In this document: in pieces, positions 1 to 5,280 of the stretch
Position numbering within the stretch: the stretch's first letter is position 1
How the letters are laid out: each line of letters begins with the position of its first letter
Assembly: GCA_910579595.1 (NCBI GenBank)
Contig: CAJTVM010000140.1
Coordinates: 1-5,280, forward strand
Source of the DNA: an uncultured Oscillospiraceae bacterium
Lineage (GTDB): Bacteria > Bacillota > Clostridia > Oscillospirales > Oscillospiraceae
DNA: 5,280 nt
Direction: 5' to 3'
Notes under the pieces: model-generated
The model's input: the letters and a program-made list of their open reading frames with translations, nothing else
What the model was told of the DNA's origin: nothing
The model's database searches: none
Made by a program: the position numbers and the translations under genes

Positions 1-1190
1 GCCAGGCCCAGGCGGAGAGCGAGTCCATGTCCACCAACATCCAGTGGGGCCACCGGGCCCGGTTCAAGCAGGGCATCGTCCACTACAATTTCAGCAACTT
101 CCTGGGCTACCGCAAGGGCCCGGACGGGGAGCCGGAGATCGACCCGGACGAGGCCCCCACGGTGCGGCGCATCTTCGCCCGGTACCTGATGGGCCAGAGC
201 GTGGCCCAGATCAGCCGGGAGCTCACGGCTGATGGCTGCAAAACTGCCCGGGGCGGCACCAAATGGAGCGACCACACGGTGCGGGCCATCCTGGAAAATG
301 AGAAATATATGGGCGACGCCATCCTCCAGAAAACCTTCACCCTGGATTTGTTCAGCCGCCAGCAGGTGAAGAACGAGGGCCAGCTCCCCAAATACTACGT
401 GGAGAACGCCCACGTGCCCATTATCGACCGGGCCACCTTCCGGAAGGTGCAGGAGGAGTTGGCGCGGCGATCCAGCCTGCGGAAAACCTCGTCAAAGGCC
501 AAGACAGAACAGGGCAAGCACAGCGGCAAATATGTGCTGAGCGGCCTGGTGGTATGCTCCGAGTGCGGCAGCCCGTATCGCAGGATTACATATATGCCGG
601 ACGGTCAAAAGCGGTTCGTCTGGCGGTGCCTCAACCGAATCGAGCATGGCAAGCGGATTTGCAAGCACTCCACCACGGTGGACGAGCTGGAATTGCAGGC
701 GGCGGTCACCGCTGCGCTGAACGAGATGTTCCGGCAGAGGGAGGCCAGGGAAACGCTGGCGGACTGCGTGGCCACCGCCCTGGCGGGGACAGGGGACAAC
801 ACCTCCCTCCCCGCTGTGGAGGCCAAGCTAAGGGCGCTCCAGGAGGAGCAGATGAACCTGTTCCGGCTGGCGGCGAACGCCGGGCCAGAGAATACCGAGT
901 ACGATGACCGGATGATCCAGGTAAACGCCGCTATGATGGAGCTTACGGCCCGGAAAACCGAGTTGGAGCGGGAGGGCGGCGCCGACCCGGTGTACAACAG
1001 CCGGGTGCAGAGCATCACCGGCATTCTGGAGCAGACGGACAGCGCCATCACAGGCTTTGACGATGGTCTTGTGTTCCAGATGGTGAGCCGGGTGACGGTG
1101 CTGGACAGGGAGCGGGTGTCCGTCCGCTTCAAGGATGGCACTGAGCTCGAACAGGCCGTGGAACACATCGACAGGAGTGCCAGCGCATGA
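1..1190 (+). CDS. Large serine recombinase, C-terminal part (5' end outside window)
   Basis: Site-specific DNA recombinase of the large serine integrase class, expected to cut and rejoin attachment sites to insert or excise a mobile element. The frame is open from position 3, and the residues before the first in-window ATG (27), read as QAQAESES, match the end of the catalytic resolvase domain, so ATG 27 is internal and the gene starts upstream. Numbering from that ATG: the recombinase domain (PF07508 type) spans about 24-145; a zinc ribbon has Cys177, Cys180, Cys201 and Cys212; a charged region about 262-318 is predicted coiled coil; a short beta-rich tail ends in a TGA at 1188-1190. It lacks the DUF4368 tail seen in the other recombinase here, so the two are different subfamilies. 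Whether the catalytic serine is intact cannot be seen. The class is certain; the mobilised element is unknown. Confidence 0.93.
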   Translation, partial: QAQAESESMSTNIQWGHRARFKQGIVHYNFSNFLGYRKGPDGEPEIDPDEAPTVRRIFARYLMGQSVAQISRELTADGCKTARGGTKWSDHTVRAILENEKYMGDAILQKTFTLDLFSRQQVKNEGQLPKYYVENAHVPIIDRATFRKVQEELARRSSLRKTSSKAKTEQGKHSGKYVLSGLVVCSECGSPYRRITYMPDGQKRFVWRCLNRIEHGKRICKHSTTVDELELQAAVTAALNEMFRQREARETLADCVATALAGTGDNTSLPAVEAKLRALQEEQMNLFRLAANAGPENTEYDDRMIQVNAAMMELTARKTELEREGGADPVYNSRVQSITGILEQTDSAITGFDDGLVFQMVSRVTVLDRERVSVRFKDGTELEQAVEHIDRSASA

Positions 1191-1216
1191 ACGGCGCCTT
1201 CATATAGGCAGAAAGG

Positions 1217-1244
1217 GAGCCGGGGCGGATCATCGCCCCGGCTC
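1217..1244. terminator. GC-rich hairpin between convergent genes, possible weak terminator
   Basis: A perfect 11-base inverted repeat (GAGCCGGGGCG at 1217-1227, its complement at 1234-1244) with a 6-base loop lies 27 bases after the first recombinase stop codon and about 110 bases after the end of the DUF2325 gene on the opposite strand. On the plus strand it is followed by TGAAGG, with no T tract. On the minus strand it is followed by CCTTTCT, a poor T tract. It is well placed to end both convergent transcripts, but the missing T run makes intrinsic termination uncertain; a structural role at an element end is an alternative. Confidence 0.45.
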
Positions 1245-1252
1245 TGAAGGAT

Positions 1253-1277
1253 GGAGGATAGAATGAAAAAGAAATAG
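1253..1277 (+). other. Aborted gene start: ribosome site plus four-codon ORF
   Basis: GGAGG at 1253-1257 is followed after five bases by ATG at 1263, then AAA AAG AAA and TAG (1275-1277), giving the peptide MKKK. The ribosome site is one of the best in the window, yet the reading frame closes at once, and further stops follow downstream. The sequence turns AT-rich just after the ATG. It may be the 5' stub of a gene cut by element insertion or deletion, or a meaningless chance start. Functional expression of the tetrapeptide is not claimed. Confidence 0.35.
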
Positions 1278-1352
1278 CATCTCTTGCAAGGATTAGGATA
1301 ACGGGATTTCATTACAGAAATTCGAGCAAAGATGTTGCAAAAGTATTAAACT

Positions 1353-3248
1353 TCATTCCGCTTTCTCCGCCGCCAGCTCGTCCAGCGCCAGCTGGACGGC
1401 GCACTTTTTCGCGCTGGCCGATCCGAAATAGCGCACCGGGATATCGTTTTTCCGGGCGGCATCGATGACACGGTAGTAATATTTGTGGGACATGGCGTTG
1501 ACCTGGAGCCACACCACGTCCGCCCCGCGGACAACGTTCAGATCCGCCAGCTCCTCCCGGTCATAGAACCGGGCCCCGGGCAGCATGGGCCTGATCGCCT
1601 TGCGCCAGCTGTCGTGACCGCCGTACACCACCACCCGCCGCTTCACCTGCCAAGGCAGCTCTACCAGCGGCCCGCTGTCTTCGGCGTCCGCGTCTTCCCC
1701 GGAGCGCAGGCGGTAGAGCGTTTCCCGGAGCTGGGCCAGCTCCCCGCGCTCCGCTTCGCCCCTTTGTTCCACCTCCCGGAGCTGCTCCCGCAGACGCCCC
1801 GCCGCCCGTTCCGCGTCGTGGAGCGCACCCCGCAGTTCCTTCACCTTCCGGGCCAGCATCTCGGCCCGTGCGTTGGGATCATCATCGGATGCAGCAGTGG
1901 GCGGCACCTCCTCCTGGGCTAGCGGTTCGTCCCCATCATCATCCTCAAAATTGGCCCAGTCCACTGGCTTCCAGCTATGCTCCCCGGCATCGGTGTAGTA
2001 AGCGAACATGGCCCCATAAGCCAGCTCACGGGCCCGCTGTTCCCCAATGCCGTGGTCAATGAACCAGCGGACAAGGTCTTCGGACAACTGCTGATCCCGA
2101 GGCGGTATCACCCCAGTGGCGATGTAGAATAACTGCGACTCGGAGGCCAGCCAGTCCGGGGGTTCGTCCCCCTCCGATTCGTCTTCGGAAAACATATGGT
2201 ACTCGTGCCGCAGACGATAGTCCGGCCCGCCCGGTTCGGACAGGTCTGCCCTGGCGTCAAAATCATCCTGTGTCCATGGCAGGTGCCGTTCGGCACAGAT
2301 CATCACGATGGCGGTCAGGCAGTTCAAATTCGCCAGCGCGTCCTTCTCTCGCTCCAGCAGCAGGTAGGCAGCGCACAGGGCGTAGGGGTCGTCCGTGCCG
2401 TAGCCAGACAGCAGCTCCGCCGCCTTCCGGGAACCCAGCTCCGCCTGAACTTCCGCCACCGGGCGGCAGATCAGCTCCGGGCCCATGAGCAGGGCTATCG
2501 TCTCCGGACACTCGGAGGGCAGGCGGTCATTCATCTGTAAGAAGTCCCGGTCGGGTAGGGTTTCACCCCAGAAGGACGGCGGTTCCGGGGATGTAGGACG
2601 CAGCCGGTCATAGGCCTCCAAGGCCCGTTCCATGTAGTCCAGGAACGCTACCTTGAACCGTTGGCGAAGCCCTGCGGCGGCATCATCGTCCAGCAATTCC
2701 AGCAGGGCGCGGAACTCTTTGCGGTACGGCCCTTCCCGGCCACGCAGCAGCGTTAGGGTGCGGAGCAGGGCGTCACGGGAATGCTCCAAATCCTCCGAAA
2801 AAGGGATATCGTATTCCAGCAGCTCGTCCGGCTCCGGGGGCAGCAGGGACAGGTACTCCCCCTCACTGCCGCAGTGCATCTCCCAGTAGTCCAGCAACCA
2901 CAGCGCCGCCCCCAGCAGAAAATCCGCGCTCAGCGCCACCCGCTCCGATACGGTTGCGGGGACTGCCGCTGCGGCGGATACTACCTTGATCACGGCTTCC
3001 CGGCCATACCGTCCGGCATACCATTCACAGAGGGCCGAGGCCACCGCCTCGGCGGCGCTTTGGTGGATCCGTGCGGCGGCGGGGCTCACCCAGCCTGAGC
3101 CAAGCTCTGTGCCGCTGCGGAACTGACGATAGATGGAGAACTCCTCAGCAAATGCGTCCTGCTCCGCCGCACTGAGGGACTGGGAGCGGATCGGTTCCCC
3201 TGCCAGCCTCCACATTTTGCGGGGTGTGGATTTTTTCTTTGCACACAT
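1353..3248 (-). CDS. DUF2325 domain protein with coiled coil and long unknown N-terminal region
   Basis: Protein of unknown function, 631 residues, no signal peptide or clear membrane segment, so probably cytoplasmic. The C-terminal part (about residues 537-615) matches DUF2325 (PF10087): a beta strand RVVVYGG followed by HDSW, then the VVWLQVNAMSHKYYY motif and NDIPVRYF, a small Rossmann-like fold. Before it lie an acidic linker (about 430-457) and a charged coiled coil (about 457-516). Residues 1-430 are mostly helical, acidic, and not recognised. The start is taken as ATG at 3248 rather than GTG at 3257, because GGCGGTGA, a near-perfect ribosome site five bases before the ATG, contains the GTG. 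A strong promoter lies just upstream, so it is a single-gene unit running toward the first recombinase. DUF2325 proteins recur in Firmicutes mobile regions; nucleotide sensing or regulation is a guess. Confidence 0.9.
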   Translation of the reverse strand: MCAKKKSTPRKMWRLAGEPIRSQSLSAAEQDAFAEEFSIYRQFRSGTELGSGWVSPAAARIHQSAAEAVASALCEWYAGRYGREAVIKVVSAAAAVPATVSERVALSADFLLGAALWLLDYWEMHCGSEGEYLSLLPPEPDELLEYDIPFSEDLEHSRDALLRTLTLLRGREGPYRKEFRALLELLDDDAAAGLRQRFKVAFLDYMERALEAYDRLRPTSPEPPSFWGETLPDRDFLQMNDRLPSECPETIALLMGPELICRPVAEVQAELGSRKAAELLSGYGTDDPYALCAAYLLLEREKDALANLNCLTAIVMICAERHLPWTQDDFDARADLSEPGGPDYRLRHEYHMFSEDESEGDEPPDWLASESQLFYIATGVIPPRDQQLSEDLVRWFIDHGIGEQRARELAYGAMFAYYTDAGEHSWKPVDWANFEDDDGDEPLAQEEVPPTAASDDDPNARAEMLARKVKELRGALHDAERAAGRLREQLREVEQRGEAERGELAQLRETLYRLRSGEDADAEDSGPLVELPWQVKRRVVVYGGHDSWRKAIRPMLPGARFYDREELADLNVVRGADVVWLQVNAMSHKYYYRVIDAARKNDIPVRYFGSASAKKCAVQLALDELAAEKAE

Positions 3249-3253
3249 GGCTG

Positions 3254-3261
3254 TCACCGCC
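3254..3261 (-). promoter_or_regulatory. Ribosome binding site deciding the DUF2325 gene start
   Basis: On the minus strand GGCGGTGA differs from the ideal GGAGGTGA at one base and lies five bases before ATG 3248. The alternative GTG (3255-3257) is inside this site and would leave almost no spacing for ribosome binding, so ATG 3248 is preferred, shortening the protein by three residues compared with the longest ORF. Confidence 0.7.
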
Positions 3262-3277
3262 CTTTTTCTCTAAACGC

Positions 3278-3307
3278 AGTATACCATGAGGCAGGGGCGA
3301 TTGGCAA
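3278..3307 (-). promoter_or_regulatory. Sigma-A type promoter of the DUF2325 gene
   Basis: On the minus strand TTGCCA (3302-3307) is followed after 18 bases by TATACT (3278-3283), preceded by TGG, which makes an extended -10 element. The predicted transcript start is near 3271, giving a leader of about 22 bases that holds only the ribosome site. No operator repeat overlaps the promoter itself. The match to consensus is good on both boxes, so constitutive expression from this site is plausible. Confidence 0.7.
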
Positions 3308-3352
3308 ATATAATGTTGAAATTTGGAACGGGGTACTCGATGTGGATGTCAC

Positions 3353-3363
3353 GATAATTGCTG
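3353..3363. repeat. Direct repeat GATAATTGCTG, copy 1
   Basis: This 11-base word recurs exactly at 3453-3463, with a spacing of 100 bases. Flanking bases differ, so the identity is limited to the core. It could be a protein binding site or short duplication, or chance. Confidence 0.5.
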
Positions 3364-3452
3364 CGTATTTGAACATGAGCAGCACCGGAGTGTCCTGAAG
3401 AATCTGGGATAGCAAATGATCCTGGCTGACACATAAGCAGGGCGGCAGATGA

Positions 3453-3463
3453 GATAATTGCTG
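3453..3463. repeat. Direct repeat GATAATTGCTG, copy 2
   Basis: Second exact copy of the 11-base word at 3353-3363. It runs directly into a small hairpin (CTGTC, loop TTCC, GACAG at 3461-3474), so the last three repeat bases form part of that stem. Confidence 0.5.
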
Positions 3464-3510
3464 TCTTCCGACAGATGTGAACTTTTTTGGATGATTGAAC
3501 TGCATGATGG

Positions 3511-3541
3511 CTGAAACCCGTTGCGCCGCAACGGGTTTCAG
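3511..3541. repeat. 31-base palindrome, 15-base arms, single-base centre
   Basis: The left arm CTGAAACCCGTTGCG (3511-3525) and its exact reverse complement (3527-3541) flank one C at 3526. As a transcript it would fold into a stem of about 13 pairs with a short loop. Neither strand has a following T tract, so it is not a standard intrinsic terminator. It is about 200 bases upstream of the DUF2325 promoter and about 30 bases from the terminator hairpin. It could be a binding site for a dimeric protein or a structured element at a mobile-element end. The symmetry is certain; the function is unknown. Confidence 0.8.
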
Positions 3542-3569
3542 AAATAGTAGTTTTGCCACATTGAGCCAT

Positions 3570-3622
3570 GGCGAGTGTTCTTATAGCATTTGAAAGATGC
3601 TGTAAGAACACTCGCCTTTTTT
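3570..3622 (+). terminator. Strong intrinsic terminator reading on the plus strand
   Basis: GGCGAGTGTTCTTATAGCAT (3570-3589) pairs with 3597-3616 to give a 20-pair stem with one G-U, a 7-base loop and then six T (3617-3622). The T tract exists only on the plus strand; on the minus strand the stem is followed by ATGGCTC. It therefore stops plus-strand transcripts just before they would run antisense into the resolvase-like gene, whose stop codon lies four bases further on. No plus-strand gene ends here, so it is either an insulating terminator at an element edge or the end of an unrecognised small RNA. As a plain stem it could also protect the 3' end of the minus-strand recombinase mRNA. Confidence 0.8.
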
Positions 3623-3625
3623 ATA

Positions 3626-3979
3626 TCAAAAGCGAGTAACAAGCAGACCGGGGATAAAATTTTCTCCGGTGCAGATAAGGTGAACACCACATTCTTTCAG
3701 TGTTTCCATAAGCCCGCAGGCGTCCAGGGGATTCCTGGTCAGACGCCCCAGCTTTCTCACCACCAGGGCGTCCATCCGCTTTTCTCGGGCGGCCTGCATA
3801 ACTGCGGAAAAGCCGGGACGGTCTGGACGGATGCCGCTACCTGTTTCGGCGGTTTTACCCACAATGGCATAGCCATGTTCTGCCGCCCAATGCCGCAGGA
3901 GATCCATTTGAGCTACTAATGTGATCCCATCATCATGGGCAACCCGGCCATAGAGCCACGCCCGTTTCTGTTCTGCCAT
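3626..3979 (-). CDS. Resolvase-like protein lacking the catalytic serine
   Basis: A 117-residue protein made only of a serine recombinase catalytic-fold domain (PF00239 type), with no DNA-binding C-terminal domain. The family signature Y-x-R-V-S reads YGRVA here (Tyr10, Arg12, Ala14), so the nucleophilic serine is alanine. Arginines matching those of the active site remain in RPDRPG (Arg54) and in RKLGRLTRN (Arg79, Arg82), while the usual aspartate of the DRLGR motif is glycine (Gly78). It cannot cleave DNA by the known mechanism. Its ATG lies five bases after the stop of the large recombinase upstream, with G-rich sequence (GTGGGG then TAGGGGGC) as the ribosome site, so the two are probably co-translated. 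A role as dimer partner, inhibitor or direction factor for that recombinase is inferred from position and fold. Remnant of a broken recombinase is the alternative, but the complete, uninterrupted domain speaks against decay. Confidence 0.85.
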   Translation of the reverse strand: MAEQKRAWLYGRVAHDDGITLVAQMDLLRHWAAEHGYAIVGKTAETGSGIRPDRPGFSAVMQAAREKRMDALVVRKLGRLTRNPLDACGLMETLKECGVHLICTGENFIPGLLVTRF

Positions 3980-3984
3980 GCCCC

Positions 3985-5280
3985 CTACCCCACTTTCGTG
4001 TCAGGCTGATAGCTGACGTACACGCCCTTGCGGGTGTTCACGGTGATCTCCGGCATGGGGAGGGTCAGTTCTTCGGGGATGGTGATGGCTCCGATGCAGT
4101 TGTAGTGAATGGTGAGGCGCTGCACCCATGTCCCATCAATCTTTTCCGCCTGATGGACTTCGATGTACTGTACCAACTCATCCAGCATCCGCCGCGTGAG
4201 CTTTTTGGCCCGCGTGTACTTGCGGACAGCCGACATAAAAATATCCGCCGTCACAGCCTTGCTCCTGGTGCGCTCAATGCCCTCCTGCAAGGCTTTGATC
4301 TTGCTCCGCAGTTCCTTCTGCTCGTCCTCGTACTTGGCAGACATCCGGGCGAACCGTTCCTCCGTCAGCCGTCCCGCCACCATGTCCTCGTAGATACGCT
4401 CGAATAAGGAATCAAGCTCCCTGTCGCGGGCGGTGGCGGCGTCCAGCTCCTTTTGGATCACCCGGCGCTCGTCCTCCGCCGCCTGCTGGGTGAAGCCCAT
4501 CATCATGGCGGCGAACTCCTTCTCATAGCGGCACACAAAGCGAGTTAGCCGCCTGATCTCGGCCAGCATCACCTGCTCCAAAAAGTCGGCCCGGATATAG
4601 TGGGTAGAAGGACACGTCCCCCGGTTGCCCTTGTAGTTGGAACAGTTGAAATACTCGATCTCCGGGTTGCCCTGGTTGAAATGGAAGTGGAGGTTGTTTC
4701 CACAGTCCGCGCAGACCAGCAGGCCGGAGAACATATTCCGCTCCCCCTCGTGGGTGCGGCGCTTGCGGATCTTCCCCCGCTTTTCCTGCACCTTCTCCCA
4801 GGTGGCCCGGTCAATGATCGGCTCGTGCACATCCTTGAAAATGGCCCAGTTCTCCCGGTCATTCTCAATGCGGCGCTTGTTTTTGTAGGACTTGGAGTAA
4901 GTCTTGAAGTTGAGTACATCACCACAATATTCCTGCTGTCCCAAAATTTTGGTAACAGTAGAACCGCACCAATGACAGGGACCATATTTAGACGGTTTTC
5001 CAGCCTTCTGGACGCCCTTGGCCTGCCAGTAAAAACGCGGGGTCAGGATGTTCTCTTTACTGAGGGTGTCGGCAATCTGCACCACACCCATCCCGTCCAG
5101 GCTCATGCGGTATATCCGCCTCACAACAGCGGCGGCGGTTTCTTCAATGATCCACCGCTTGGGGTTATTCGGGTCCTTCTCGTACCCATAAGGCGGTGGA
5201 CCCATCGGCTCACCGGCGTTCCCCTTGATCTTGTTGCTGATGCGCCGCTTTTTGGAAATATCCCGGGCATACCACTCGTT
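3985..5280 (-). CDS. Large serine recombinase of TnpX/DUF4368 type (5' end outside window)
   Basis: Site-specific recombinase related to TnpX/TndX of clostridial transposons. The frame stays open to the window edge; residues before the ATG at 5205 (NEWYARDISKK and on) are the usual junction from catalytic to recombinase domain, so that ATG is internal and the catalytic domain lies off the right edge. Numbering from it: the recombinase domain (PF07508) is about 1-145, with PPPYGY, QEYCGDVLNFKTYSKSYKNK and HEPIIDRATW; the zinc ribbon has Cys165, Cys168, Cys188 and Cys198; a long coiled coil is about 240-312; the DUF4368 tail is about 330-400. The TAG stop is at 3985-3987. It is followed immediately by the serine-less resolvase-like gene, probably in one operon. 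No frameshift or internal stop is seen. Its catalytic state is not visible. Confidence 0.95.
   Translation of the reverse strand, partial: NEWYARDISKKRRISNKIKGNAGEPMGPPPYGYEKDPNNPKRWIIEETAAAVVRRIYRMSLDGMGVVQIADTLSKENILTPRFYWQAKGVQKAGKPSKYGPCHWCGSTVTKILGQQEYCGDVLNFKTYSKSYKNKRRIENDRENWAIFKDVHEPIIDRATWEKVQEKRGKIRKRRTHEGERNMFSGLLVCADCGNNLHFHFNQGNPEIEYFNCSNYKGNRGTCPSTHYIRADFLEQVMLAEIRRLTRFVCRYEKEFAAMMMGFTQQAAEDERRVIQKELDAATARDRELDSLFERIYEDMVAGRLTEERFARMSAKYEDEQKELRSKIKALQEGIERTRSKAVTADIFMSAVRKYTRAKKLTRRMLDELVQYIEVHQAEKIDGTWVQRLTIHYNCIGAITIPEELTLPMPEITVNTRKGVYVSYQPDTKVG

Larger units (their letters stand above)
3262..3625. other. Non-coding spacer, AT-richer than its neighbours
   Basis: This stretch between the DUF2325 gene and the resolvase-like gene holds the DUF2325 promoter, a direct repeat, a palindrome and a terminator, listed separately. 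Minus-strand frames of 101 and 113 codons cross it, but the first starts at a GTG with no ribosome site, the second starts inside the terminator hairpin, both run through the palindrome and the DUF2325 promoter, and neither resembles a known family. Plus-strand frames are broken by repeated stops. I therefore treat it as non-coding; it could hold an element end or attachment site for the recombinase operon to its right, or decayed coding sequence. Confidence 0.55.

Noticed and set aside
605..1312. Minus-strand 235-codon ORF opposite the first recombinase
   Set aside because: It lies antisense to a confidently assigned gene, has no family resemblance, and arises from the GC-rich codon pattern of the real gene.
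1306..1321. Short inverted repeat ATTTC/GAAAT
   Set aside because: Five-base arms in AT-rich DNA are expected by chance.
1485..1922. Plus-strand 145-codon ORF opposite the DUF2325 gene
   Set aside because: Antisense to the conserved DUF2325 and coiled-coil coding region; rich in His, Pro and Arg as expected for a shadow frame.
3461..3491. Small hairpin CTGTC-TTCC-GACAG followed by a T6 run as a second terminator
   Set aside because: The stem has only five pairs and the T run begins about eight bases after it, so it does not fit an intrinsic terminator.
3254..3611. Minus-strand ORFs of 101 and 113 codons in the spacer
   Set aside because: One starts at a GTG without a ribosome site and the other inside the terminator stem; both translate the palindrome and run over the DUF2325 promoter. 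No recognisable domain.
4966..4977. Extra CHWC pair in the second recombinase as a possible additional zinc site
   Set aside because: It sits in the normal recombinase domain just before the usual QEYCGDVLNFKTYSK motif; there is no second cysteine pair nearby to complete a site.

Overview
The window looks like part of the accessory genome of a GC-rich Firmicutes gut bacterium, probably a Clostridia member of the Oscillospiraceae/Ruminococcaceae type. This rests on the kinds of protein present (large serine recombinases with zinc ribbon and coiled coil, a DUF4368 tail, a DUF2325 protein), on GC-rich coding DNA with Shine-Dalgarno-type ribosome sites, and on AT-richer spacers. Assignment to a genus is not possible from the sequence alone.

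Layout. From 1 to 1190 (+) lies the C-terminal two thirds of a large serine recombinase whose catalytic domain is off the left edge. From 1191 to 1352 there is a short non-coding spacer with a GC-rich hairpin and an aborted gene start (a good ribosome site, then four codons and a stop). From 1353 to 3248 (-) lies a 631-residue protein with a long unrecognised helical N-terminal part, an acidic linker, a coiled coil and a C-terminal DUF2325 domain; it has its own extended -10 promoter at 3278-3307. From about 3249 to 3625 is a non-coding region with that promoter, an 11-base direct repeat, a 31-base palindrome and a strong plus-strand intrinsic terminator. From 3626 to 3979 (-) lies a 117-residue resolvase-like protein whose nucleophilic serine is replaced by alanine. 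Five bases upstream of its start codon ends a second large serine recombinase, of the TnpX/DUF4368 type, at 3985-5280 (-), cut by the right edge.

How it fits together. The two large recombinases point toward each other, each with its 3' end toward the DUF2325 gene. Large serine recombinase genes often sit next to an attachment site at an element end, so the two spacers (about 1191-1352 and 3260-3625) are the natural places to look for element ends. The DUF2325 gene would then be either a slice of older DNA between two separately inserted elements or cargo of a nested element. The catalytically defective resolvase-like protein, apparently co-translated with the second recombinase, is the most unusual item: it may be a partner or regulator of recombination rather than an enzyme. 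No tRNA, rRNA, CRISPR array or insertion sequence was seen.
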